Assembly: GCF_000372745.1 (NCBI RefSeq)
Contig: NZ_KB889676.1
Location: forward strand, 37,572 to 101,571
Direction of reading: 5' to 3'
Origin: Embleya scabrispora DSM 41855
Lineage (GTDB): Bacteria; Actinomycetota; Actinomycetes; Streptomycetales; Streptomycetaceae
DNA: 64,000 bases
Within the stretch, counting starts at the first letter, position 1, and every line of letters begins with the position of its first letter. The notes beneath the pieces were generated by a model. The model was not told where the DNA came from, searched no databases, and saw only the letters and a program-made list of their open reading frames with translations. Made by a program: the position numbers and the translations under genes. Positions 10,533 through 18,717 of the stretch are shown piece by piece.

Positions 10533-10615
10533 GGCCTCGTTCTTCGACCCCCTCACACAGACGGGACCGCACACATGGACGGGATCCAACAGCCGCGCGG
10601 CGCGAAGGTGGCGTG

Positions 10616-11689
10616 GTGACCATGGCGGAGCCGAAGACGACCGGCTCGCCGACGCCGGACGAACCACTGCTGCGGGCCACCGACCTGCGGGTGCACCTGG
10701 ACACCCCGCGCGGGCTGCTCAAGGCGGTGGACGGGGTCTCCTTCAGCATCGAACGCGGCGAAACACTCGGCCTGGTCGGCGAGTCCGGCTCGGGCAAGTC
10801 GATGCTCGTGCGCTCGCTGATGGGCATCTGCCCCTCGATCGCCGACATCCACGGCAGCGTGCGCCTGGACGGCCGCGAACTGGTCGGCGTACCGCGCAAG
10901 GAGGCCCGCACGATCTGGGGCAACCGGATCGCGATGGTCTTCCAGGACCCGATGACCTCGCTCAACCCGGTACTGCGGATCGACCGGCAACTCACCGAGT
11001 CGATGCGACTGCACCTGGGCATGGGCAAGAAGGAGGCCGGCGAGCGCGCGATCGAACTGCTCACGCTGGTCGGCATCCCCGAACCGGTCAAGCGCGCCCG
11101 GCAGTACCCGCACCAGCTCTCCGGCGGCATGCGCCAGCGGGTGACCATCGCGATGGCGCTCGCGTGCGACCCCGACGTGCTGATCGCGGACGAGGCCACC
11201 ACCGCGCTGGACGTGACCGTACAGCGGCAGATCCTCGACCTGCTCCAGGAGATCCAGGCCGAACGCGGCATGGGCATGATCCTGGTCAGCCACGACCTGG
11301 GCGTGGTGGCCGGGCGGACCGACCAGATCGCCGTGATGTACGCCGGTCGGATGGTCGAACACTCGCCCACCGCCGACCTGTTCGCGCACCGTCGGCACCG
11401 CTACACCGAGGCCCTGCTGGGCGCCGTGCCGCGCCTGGACGTGCCGCGCGACCAGCGCCCGCGGGCGATCCCGGGCGCACCGCCGGACCTGGTCACGCTC
11501 AAGTCCGGCTGCGCGTTCGCGGCCCGCTGCACGGCGGCGGACGACCTGTGTCGCGAGGAGCGACCCGAGCTCGGCGACGAACTCGGCGCACATCGGTTCG
11601 CCTGCCATCACCCCGTCGGCGAGGACGTCGCCGCCGTCGAGGGTGTCGAAAGCGGGCAGCCGTCCCTGATGAAGGAGGCCACCGCATGA
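10616..11689 (+). CDS. Peptide/nickel-type ABC transporter ATPase (DppD/OppD family)
   Basis: A protein of about 357 residues. The start could be GTG 10613, GTG 10616 or ATG 10622; AAGGTGG just upstream best fits 10616 or 10622. Walker A is GESGSGKS, the signature is LSGGMRQRV and Walker B is VLIADEATTALD, followed by the switch histidine in LVSHDLGVV. The C-terminal oligopeptide-transporter extension has the Cys pattern SGCAFAARCTAADDLC. It supplies half of the ATPase heterodimer. The stop overlaps the next gene (ATGA). Confidence 0.93.
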   Translation: MTMAEPKTTGSPTPDEPLLRATDLRVHLDTPRGLLKAVDGVSFSIERGETLGLVGESGSGKSMLVRSLMGICPSIADIHGSVRLDGRELVGVPRKEARTIWGNRIAMVFQDPMTSLNPVLRIDRQLTESMRLHLGMGKKEAGERAIELLTLVGIPEPVKRARQYPHQLSGGMRQRVTIAMALACDPDVLIADEATTALDVTVQRQILDLLQEIQAERGMGMILVSHDLGVVAGRTDQIAVMYAGRMVEHSPTADLFAHRRHRYTEALLGAVPRLDVPRDQRPRAIPGAPPDLVTLKSGCAFAARCTAADDLCREERPELGDELGAHRFACHHPVGEDVAAVEGVESGQPSLMKEATA

Positions 11690-12990
11690 CCGCCGACGGC
11701 ACCACGCCGGGCGCGCTCGCCTTGGACGACAAGCCCGCCGCCGAGACCTCGACCGGCACCGACCCGCTGCTCACGGTCACCGACCTGGTCCAGCGCTTCC
11801 GGGTCCCCGGCGGAATGATGAACGCGGTCGCGGGCGTGAGCTTCGAGCTCGGGCGCGGCCGCACGCTGGGTCTGGTCGGCGAGTCCGGCTGCGGCAAGTC
11901 GACGCTGGCCCGGGCCATCCTGCAGTTGACCAAGCCGTCCGAGGGCTCGGTCCGGTTCGACGGGCAGGAACTGACCACCCTGCCCAAGGCCGGTCTGCGC
12001 ACGATGCGTCGGCGGATCCAGATGGTGTTCCAGGACCCCATCTCGGCGCTGAACCCGCGCCGGAAGATCTTCGACATCGTCGCCGAAGGGCTGGTCATCT
12101 CCGGCATGTCGGCCGAGGAGATCCGCCCGCGCGTGGAGGCGGTGCTGCGCCAGGTGGGCCTGGACCCGGAGTTGGTCTCGGACCGGCGTCCGCACCAGTT
12201 CTCCGGCGGCCAGTGCCAGCGGATCGCCATCGCCCGGGCCATGGTGGTCGATCCCGACCTGCTGATCTGCGACGAGCCGGTGGCGTCCCTGGACGTGTCG
12301 GTGCAGGCGCAGGTGCTGGACCTGCTCGACGAGATGAAGACCCGCACCGGCGTGTCGATGATCTTCGTCGCGCACGACCTCGCGGTGGTGCGCAACATCA
12401 GCGACGACGTCGCGGTGATGTACCTGGGCACCATCGCCGAGACCGGCGACACCGCGGCGATCTACGACACGCCCGCGCACCCGTACACCCGGGCCCTGCT
12501 CGACGCGGTGCCCGCACCCGACCCCGCGGCGGCGCCGGCCGGTCCCTCGCTCAAGGGCGAGATCCCCTCGCCGATGAACCCGCCCAGTGGCTGCCGGTTC
12601 CGCACCCGCTGCCCGATCGCGCGCGAGGAGTGCGCGGCGCACGTGCCGACGCTGCGCGAGATCGCGCCGGGTCACCGGGTCGCGTGCCACTTCCCGCTGG
12701 TGGGCGAGGCCGCGGTGTTCGAGCAGACCACCCCGGCCGTCGCGGTCGAGTCGAAGGTCGAGGCGGACGCCGAACCGAAGCCCACAGCCGAGGCGGACAC
12801 CGAACCGGCGGCCGAGACGGACGCCGAACCGAAGGCCACAGCCGAGGCGGACGCCGAATCGAAGGCCGCAGCCGAGGCCGAGACCGAGCCGGCGGCCGAG
12901 GCCGAGCCGAAGGTCGAATCCGAGCCGGTACCCGCGGCCGAGCCGAAGGCCGACGCCGAGCCGAAGCCCGCGGCCACCGAGCAGGGCTGA
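11686..12990 (+). CDS. Peptide/nickel-type ABC transporter ATPase (DppF/OppF family) with acidic Ala-Glu-Pro-Lys tail
   Basis: A 434-residue protein starting at ATG 11686 behind GAAGGAGG. An N-terminal extension of about 28 residues precedes the ATPase core. Motifs are Walker A GESGCGKST, Q-loop MVFQDPISALNPR, signature FSGGQCQRI and Walker B LLICDEPVASLD. The C-terminal oligopeptide domain has GCRFRTRCPIAREEC. After about residue 345 the protein has an unusual low-complexity tail of about 85 residues built from repeats such as EADAEPK, EADTEPAAE and EADAESKA. Usual OppF proteins end near residue 330-350. The tail is probably disordered and acidic; its role is unknown. A long hairpin follows the stop. 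Confidence 0.93.
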   Translation: MTADGTTPGALALDDKPAAETSTGTDPLLTVTDLVQRFRVPGGMMNAVAGVSFELGRGRTLGLVGESGCGKSTLARAILQLTKPSEGSVRFDGQELTTLPKAGLRTMRRRIQMVFQDPISALNPRRKIFDIVAEGLVISGMSAEEIRPRVEAVLRQVGLDPELVSDRRPHQFSGGQCQRIAIARAMVVDPDLLICDEPVASLDVSVQAQVLDLLDEMKTRTGVSMIFVAHDLAVVRNISDDVAVMYLGTIAETGDTAAIYDTPAHPYTRALLDAVPAPDPAAAPAGPSLKGEIPSPMNPPSGCRFRTRCPIAREECAAHVPTLREIAPGHRVACHFPLVGEAAVFEQTTPAVAVESKVEADAEPKPTAEADTEPAAETDAEPKATAEADAESKAAAEAETEPAAEAEPKVESEPVPAAEPKADAEPKPAATEQG

Positions 12991-12997
12991 CCACCGA

Positions 12998-13039
12998 CAG
13001 CGACGCGGTACGGCCGACCCCGGCCGTACCGCGTCGCTG
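12998..13039 (+). terminator. Perfect 18-bp hairpin after the ATPase genes
   Basis: Arms 12998-13015 and 13022-13039 are exact complements with a 6-base loop, starting 8 bases after the stop. This separates the transport machinery from the five binding-protein genes. Confidence 0.8.
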
Positions 13040-13198
13040 TGCGTACACGCACGTGTCCGGCTCCGCCGTATGGGGGTCGAATCGGGCATCCCGTCGACGA
13101 TGCGACACGTGTCGAGTTGTAGCCTCACGGCGCTGACCGCGCTCGTCGCGCGGCATCCGGCCATCGGCCGGCCTGCTCCATGCTTGAGGACGTTTTCT

Positions 13199-14800
13199 GT
13201 GGCACACGCACGACCTTTCGCCCTTCGGGCACGCCGTCGCACCGCCGCCGTCATCGCGGCGATCGGTCTGCTGGCCGCGGCCGGCTGCGGCTCCGAGTCC
13301 GGTGAGGCCCCCAGCGCGGTGGGCACCCCCCGAGCCGGCGGTTCGCTCGACATCCTGGCCACCGCCGAGGCCCGCAGCCTCGACCCCTTCCTGCCCTCCT
13401 ACGCCGCTCAGGCGGACGGAAACCGGATGGCGGCCCTGTACGACAGCCTGGTCTGGACGAACCCCGTCACCGGCTCCGTGCAGCCGCAATTGGCCGAGAG
13501 CCTGAGCCCGGTGGACGGCAGCGGCAACAAGATCTGGAGCCTGCGGCTGCGGCCCAACCTCAAGTTCACCGACGGCACGGTCTTCGATGCCGCGGCGGTC
13601 AAGATCAACTGGGACACGCACGCGGTGCCCACCACCAAGTCGCGACAGCGGGACGCGACGGTGGGCATGAAGAGCCAGATCGGCGCCGACGCGCTGGAGT
13701 TGCGGATCATCCTGGACAAGCCGAACGGCAACTTCGACCGCCTGGTCGCGCGCAGCCTGTCCTTCATCGCCTCGCCCAAGGCGATTGCCGAGGGCGTCGA
13801 CAAGCTGACCGAACACCCGGTGGGCGCGGGCCCGTTCATGCTGCGCCAGGGCGACTGGGTCAAGGGCGACCACCTGACCCTGGTGAAGAACCCGAACTAC
13901 TGGCAGGGCCCGGCCAAGCCGTATCTGGACAGCATCACCTTCCGCTCCGAGTCCAGTGGCAGCGCGGCGGTCGACAAGGTCAAGAAGGGCAAGGCCGACG
14001 TCGCCAACGTCAGCGACGCGTTCACCCTCAAGGCGGCGCGCGACGCGGGCATCGGCATCGAGTCGCTCGCGCTCTCCGGCGGCCAGTTGCTCAGCTTCGA
14101 CACCTCCGGCGGCCCCACCGCCAACCCCGAGGTGCGGCGCGCGATCGTGCTGGCGCTGAGCAGCGAAGAGATCAACAGGCGCGTGTTCGGCGGCGCGGGC
14201 ACCCCCGCGCGCGGCATCTTCAACCAGGCCACCGCGTTGGCCAACCCGCAGTTGTCCGCACCGGAGAACAAGCCGAAGCAGGCCGCGGAGTTGTTCGCCA
14301 AGGTGACCGACAACGGCGCCAAGCCGATGCGGCTCAAGTTCTTCGCGCCCAAGAGCGGCGCGATCGACGAGCTCGGCCGGTACATGAAGGAAACGCTGGA
14401 GAAGTATCCCGGAGTCGGGGTCGACGTGGAGACCGCCGACCTGTCCGAGTTCGTCAAGCGCTCCAACCTGGCCGAGGCGTTCGACGTCAAGGTCAGCCAG
14501 TTGCTGGCCGACGACCCCGAGCCGGTGTTGTACCAGTACCTGCACAAGGGCAGCCCGAGCAACTGCTGCTTCTACGGCGACGACGTGGTGGACCGGGCGC
14601 TCGACGACGCCCGCAACACCACCGACCCGGCCCGCCGCCGGGCCGCCTACACCCAGCTCCAGCTCCAGTTGGACCGGGACATGCCGCTGTGGGTCTACCA
14701 GGAGGCGGTCGTGGCGGGCGTGTTCCACTCCGGGGTGACCGGTGTGCAACTGTCCAACGACGGCATCTTCCTCTTCGATCGCATCGGCAAAAAGGGCTGA
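13199..14800 (+). CDS. ABC transporter solute-binding lipoprotein, family 5 (receptor copy 1)
   Basis: A 533-residue lipoprotein. The start is GTG 13199, with GAGGA eight bases ahead, giving a signal peptide with twin Arg/Lys-rich residues and the lipobox LAAAGC at Cys 27. The mature domain is the peptide/nickel-binding fold (SBP_bac_5): SLDPFLPSY, MAALYDSLVWTNPVTG, LKFTDGTVFDAAAVKINWD and VGAGPFML. It should be anchored outside the membrane and deliver ligand to the permeases encoded at 8616-10489. It groups with copies 2 and 3 by the VWT(D/N)P motif. The gap 13040-13198 shows no other clear signal. Confidence 0.92.
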   Translation: MAHARPFALRARRRTAAVIAAIGLLAAAGCGSESGEAPSAVGTPRAGGSLDILATAEARSLDPFLPSYAAQADGNRMAALYDSLVWTNPVTGSVQPQLAESLSPVDGSGNKIWSLRLRPNLKFTDGTVFDAAAVKINWDTHAVPTTKSRQRDATVGMKSQIGADALELRIILDKPNGNFDRLVARSLSFIASPKAIAEGVDKLTEHPVGAGPFMLRQGDWVKGDHLTLVKNPNYWQGPAKPYLDSITFRSESSGSAAVDKVKKGKADVANVSDAFTLKAARDAGIGIESLALSGGQLLSFDTSGGPTANPEVRRAIVLALSSEEINRRVFGGAGTPARGIFNQATALANPQLSAPENKPKQAAELFAKVTDNGAKPMRLKFFAPKSGAIDELGRYMKETLEKYPGVGVDVETADLSEFVKRSNLAEAFDVKVSQLLADDPEPVLYQYLHKGSPSNCCFYGDDVVDRALDDARNTTDPARRRAAYTQLQLQLDRDMPLWVYQEAVVAGVFHSGVTGVQLSNDGIFLFDRIGKKG

Positions 14801-14895
14801 CTGGTCATCAGAAGTACAACGGTGACCCGATCTTGATGGACCAGATCGCCGGAAGGCAGTAGAAAGGGACGGCACCCTTACCAGTCGGTTCGTGG

Positions 14896-14928
14896 AGGCC
14901 GGGAATCACCCGTGGTGATTCCCGGCCT
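14896..14928 (+). terminator. 15-bp hairpin with CGT loop after receptor copy 1
   Basis: Arms 14896-14910 and 14914-14928 are exact complements around the loop CGT. The 332-base gap to copy 2 otherwise shows only GC-rich leader sequence. Confidence 0.75.
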
Positions 14929-15132
14929 TCACGTGTCTCGTCCAGGGGTCGCAGACACTCGAGCAGCACGCACCACCGCACGACAGCACAGCCGCACGGA
15001 CGCACCACCATGCTCCACCCGGGGCGCCGTCGCCCTCTCCCCCCGAGTCGGCCGACGTACCCCGGCACCAAGCACGTCCGCCGCCCGGCCACAGACGCCC
15101 GGACGGTCCGTCAGGTGAAGGTTGGCCCTGCA

Positions 15133-16752
15133 GTGACTCGTACTTCCCTGTTGTCCCTTCGAACCACGCGCCACACCCGTCCCCGGCGCCGAATAGCCGT
15201 GCTGGTCGTCGCGACCGCACTGGCCACCGTCCTCGCCGGTTGCGGAAAAGACGACGACACCAAGCCGTCCGCCGCGGGTACGCCCAAGCAGGGCGGCTCA
15301 CTCACGATGAGCCTCCCGGGCGACTCCACCAGCCTGGACCCCTTCTCCACGTCGTATGTCAACGTCGCCGACGGCAGTCGCATGTCGGCGCTCTACGACT
15401 CGCTGGTGTGGACGGATCCCAGCACCGGCAGCATTCGCCCGCAGATCGCCGAGTCGCTGGCGATCAACGGCCCCAAAGCCGACACGTGGCGACTAAAGAT
15501 CCGCCCGAACGTGAAATTCAGCGACGGCACGGTGTTCGACGCCGAGGCCGTCCGGTTCAACTGGGACCGCCACAAGGACCCCAAGGTCGGTTCCTTCCAG
15601 CGGGGTGCGGCGAGCGTCATCCTCTCGCTCAGCGTCAGCGACCCGCTCACCCTGGACATCAAACTGGTCAGCGAGAACGCGAACTTCGACCACCTGGTCA
15701 CCCGCAACCTCTCCTACATCGCCTCGCCCACCGCGCTGCGGGCCAGCCCCACCGGGATCGGCGACAAGCCGGTCGGCGCGGGCCCGTACAAGCTGGTCAA
15801 GTGGGAGCGCGGGGTCAAGCAGACCTACACCCGCAACCCCGACTACTGGCAGCTGGACAAGGGTCTGCCGCATCTGGACAACCTGACCATCACGGTGGAC
15901 ACCGATGTCAACCACTCGGTCGGCGCGGTCGACGACGGCAAGACCGACCTCACCGTCGCGGTGGACCCGCTCGCCGTGGCGCAGGCCGAGGAGAAGAAGC
16001 TGGGCGTGACGCGCATCGGCCTCAACGGTGGCCAGATGGTCGTGTTCAACCTGAACGTCGCGCCGTTCAAGGACCTGCGGGCGCGTCGGGCCTTCGTCTA
16101 CGCGTTCAACGGGATCGACATCAACCAGAAGTTCTTCGGCGGCAAGGGCACCCCCGCCAAGGGCATCTTCGCCGCCTCGTCACCGGTGGCCAACATCCAG
16201 CTCGCGGCGTCGGAGAACGATCCCAAGCGGGCCAAGGAGCTCTTCGACGACGTGACGGCGGGCGGCACCAAGCCGATCAAGTTCACCTACTGGGTTCCCC
16301 AGGCCCCCGCCTCGATCCGGGTCGCGGAGTACATGAAGCAGGTACTCAACACCTACCCCGGCGTCCAGATGGAGGTCAAGGTCGTCGACATCGCGACCTA
16401 TGTCCGGACCGTCCGCGGCGGCACCACCGAATGGGCGGCGGCTCTCGGGCAGCAATGGATCGACGACCCGGAGCCGGGCATCTACGATCTCCTGCACAGC
16501 AAGAGCATGCCGAACAACAGCAGTTACGAGAACGCGACGGTCGACACCGCGCTCGAGGACGCGCGCAGGACGACCGACCCCGCCCAGCGACGTGACGCGT
16601 ACACGCGTGTACAGCTGCAGGTGAACAAGGACATGCCGTTCTGGGTCTACCAGGAAGCGGTCACCGCCGCGGTCTACAGCCCCAGGATCACCGGCATCCA
16701 ACTGGCCAACGACGGTGTCGTCCTGTGGGACCGGATCGGCACGACCGGCTAG
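15133..16752 (+). CDS. ABC transporter solute-binding lipoprotein, family 5 (receptor copy 2)
   Basis: A 539-residue lipoprotein. GTG 15133 is chosen because GTGAAGG lies about 11 bases upstream and it yields a compact signal peptide (RPRRRIAVLVVATALATV) with lipobox LAGC. The mature protein begins with a polar linker, then SLDPFSTSY, MSALYDSLVWTDPSTGS, VKFSDGTVFDAEAVRFNWD and VGAGPYKLVKWE. It is closest to copies 1 and 3. The conserved ligand-cleft framework is kept while surface segments differ, which suggests either different ligands or conditional expression of related receptors that share one permease. Confidence 0.92.
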   Translation: MTRTSLLSLRTTRHTRPRRRIAVLVVATALATVLAGCGKDDDTKPSAAGTPKQGGSLTMSLPGDSTSLDPFSTSYVNVADGSRMSALYDSLVWTDPSTGSIRPQIAESLAINGPKADTWRLKIRPNVKFSDGTVFDAEAVRFNWDRHKDPKVGSFQRGAASVILSLSVSDPLTLDIKLVSENANFDHLVTRNLSYIASPTALRASPTGIGDKPVGAGPYKLVKWERGVKQTYTRNPDYWQLDKGLPHLDNLTITVDTDVNHSVGAVDDGKTDLTVAVDPLAVAQAEEKKLGVTRIGLNGGQMVVFNLNVAPFKDLRARRAFVYAFNGIDINQKFFGGKGTPAKGIFAASSPVANIQLAASENDPKRAKELFDDVTAGGTKPIKFTYWVPQAPASIRVAEYMKQVLNTYPGVQMEVKVVDIATYVRTVRGGTTEWAAALGQQWIDDPEPGIYDLLHSKSMPNNSSYENATVDTALEDARRTTDPAQRRDAYTRVQLQVNKDMPFWVYQEAVTAAVYSPRITGIQLANDGVVLWDRIGTTG

Positions 16753-16763
16753 TCGATCGACTC

Positions 16764-16796
16764 GTCCCGCCCGGGATCCGTGATCCCGGGCGGGAC
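16764..16796 (+). terminator. 15-bp hairpin with CGT loop after receptor copy 2
   Basis: Arms 16764-16778 and 16782-16796 are exact complements around the loop CGT, the same architecture as the hairpin after copy 1 although the stem sequence differs. Confidence 0.75.
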
Positions 16797-16959
16797 ACCC
16801 CGCCGTACCCGGGGCCGGCGAGCGAACGCATTCGGTTCCGCCGCGCGACTCGCGCGGGCCATCGCTCCACAGCGCTACCGCACTTCCGGAACGACTGCAC
16901 GACTGCACCGACGCACGAGGCACGTTCGAACCCCACAGTGATAGGTAGGTAGGCCGGCA

Positions 16960-18570
16960 GTGGTACTCCACCCCAAGTCACCCCTACGACGACCACCGTG
17001 TCGCGGCGTGCGCCGCCGACTCTCCCTCGCCCTCGCGCTGGCCGCCGCCACGGTGCTGGCGACGGCCGGCTGCGGCCTGGGCTCGTCCGACTCGGGCGGC
17101 TCGACCGGCGAACCCGAGCACGGCGGTTCGGTGACGATCCTGATGCCCGGTGAGGAGCGTGGACTCGATCCGTTCACCGCGTCCTACTCCAGCGTGGCCG
17201 ACTCGAACCGGTTGTCCGCCCTGTACGACGTCCTGGTCTGGACCGATCCGAGCACGGGCGGGGTACGCCCCAAGCTGGCCGAGTCGTTGGTCTCCGACCA
17301 GAGCGCGCGGATCTGGACCCTGACCCTGCGCCCCGACGTGCGCTTCAGCGACGGGAGTCCGCTGGACGCGGGCACGGTCAAGGCCAACTGGGAGGCGCAT
17401 CGCGACCCCACGGTGCGATCGCTGGTCGGCGGTCCGCTGCGCGGCGTGCAGCTGAGCGAGCTCGGCCCGCTCCAGCTGCGCATCGAACTCCCAGCCTCCA
17501 ACGCCAACTTCGACCACACCATCGCGCGCAACCTCTCCTTCGTCGCACCCCGACGGCTGGTGGAAACGCCCGAGGGTCGCTTCGAGCTCAAGCACGCGCC
17601 GGTCGGCGCTGGCCCGTTCAAGGTGAAGAACTGGGAACCGGGCAGGGAACTCCGGCTGGAGCGCAACCCCCTGTACTGGCAGCGGAATCGGCCCTACCTC
17701 GACGAGGTGGTCTTCCGGGTGGACAAGGACGTCGAGGGCGGCAACAAGGCGATCCACGCCAAGCGGGCCGACCTCACCCTGAGCACGGACCCACAGAGCA
17801 TCGCGCAGGCCCGCGCGGACGGACTGGTCGCCGAGGACGCTCGGCTCAACGGCGGATTGATGATCGCCTTCAACGTGCGCAAGGGACCTTTCCAGAATCC
17901 GAACGCCCGCCGGGCGACGGCATTGGCGCTCAGCAGCACCGAGATCAGTCGGCGCTTCTACGGCGGTCGGGGCGAATCGCCGCGCGGCATCTTCGACAGC
18001 ACGTCCCCGCTCGCGAACGTCAACCTGGCCGCGCCGGAGAACCGGCCCGAGGAGGCTCGCGCGCTGTTCGCGCAGGTCACCAACAACGGGAAGAAACCGT
18101 TCGTCTTCCGCTATCTGGTGCCGGACAGCGCCAAGATGCGCGCCACCGCCGACTACATCCGGCAGACCCTGGAGGGATATCCGGGCGTGAACGTGATCGT
18201 CGAGGTCACCGACATGGCCTCGCTGGTGACCCGATTGGCGGGCAACGACTTCGACGCCACCGTCTGTCAGCTGTGGGCCGACGACGTGGAGCCGACGATC
18301 TACCAATTCCTGTACAGCAAGGCCGGTTTGAGCAACATCACCGGCTACGCGAACGACGTCGTGGACACCGCCCTGGAGGACGGTCGGCGATCCACCGACG
18401 CCGGCTCGCGGCGCGATGCCTACACCCGGCTGCAGAACCAGGTCAACCGCGATCTGCCGTTCTGGGTCTACTCGTCGGCGGTGATCGGCGCGGTGCATCG
18501 GACCGATCTGGTCGGGATCCAGCTCTACAACGACGGCCTGATCCACTTCGACGCCATCGGGCGGCGCTGA
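16960..18570 (+). CDS. ABC transporter solute-binding lipoprotein, family 5 (receptor copy 3)
   Basis: A 536-residue lipoprotein starting at GTG 16960 behind TAGGTAGGTAGG. The signal peptide has RRRLSLALALAAATVLA and the lipobox ATAGC. Family motifs are GLDPFTASYSS, LSALYDVLVWTDPSTGG, VRFSDGSPLDAGTVKANWE and VGAGPFKVKNWE. It belongs to the same subgroup as copies 1 and 2. In the region aligned with AVRFNWDRHKDP of copy 2 it reads TVKANWEAHRDP. A nested GTG/ATG choice is not a concern because there is no other start with a lipobox in reach. Confidence 0.92.
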   Translation: MVLHPKSPLRRPPCRGVRRRLSLALALAAATVLATAGCGLGSSDSGGSTGEPEHGGSVTILMPGEERGLDPFTASYSSVADSNRLSALYDVLVWTDPSTGGVRPKLAESLVSDQSARIWTLTLRPDVRFSDGSPLDAGTVKANWEAHRDPTVRSLVGGPLRGVQLSELGPLQLRIELPASNANFDHTIARNLSFVAPRRLVETPEGRFELKHAPVGAGPFKVKNWEPGRELRLERNPLYWQRNRPYLDEVVFRVDKDVEGGNKAIHAKRADLTLSTDPQSIAQARADGLVAEDARLNGGLMIAFNVRKGPFQNPNARRATALALSSTEISRRFYGGRGESPRGIFDSTSPLANVNLAAPENRPEEARALFAQVTNNGKKPFVFRYLVPDSAKMRATADYIRQTLEGYPGVNVIVEVTDMASLVTRLAGNDFDATVCQLWADDVEPTIYQFLYSKAGLSNITGYANDVVDTALEDGRRSTDAGSRRDAYTRLQNQVNRDLPFWVYSSAVIGAVHRTDLVGIQLYNDGLIHFDAIGRR

Positions 18571-18664
18571 TGAGCGGCTGACCCCACAAACCCGGCCGGG
18601 TGGCGTGCGCGGCGTCGAGATCGTTGTGCCGCGAACGCCGCCCGGTCGTGCACCACCGCACCAC

Positions 18665-18694
18665 CACACCCGGTCCGAACGGGGACCGGGTGTG
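18665..18694 (+). terminator. 12-bp hairpin in the leader of receptor copy 4
   Basis: Arms 18665-18676 and 18683-18694 are exact complements with a 6-base loop. It ends 23 bases before the copy 4 ATG, so it may both end the copy 3 transcript and lie in the copy 4 leader. Confidence 0.6.
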
Positions 18695-18717
18695 CCTTGT
18701 GACAACGGAGGAGTCAC

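Noticed and set aside
9700..10612. N-terminal part of a 1096-codon plus frame that runs into the second ATPase gene
   Set aside because: Only the section from 11686 encodes the ATPase; the upstream part is out of frame with the permease and first ATPase genes that occupy that DNA.
12587..13198. Upstream extension of receptor copy 1
   Set aside because: It lies in another frame over the ATPase tail and a terminator hairpin; GTG 13199 gives a proper lipoprotein signal peptide.
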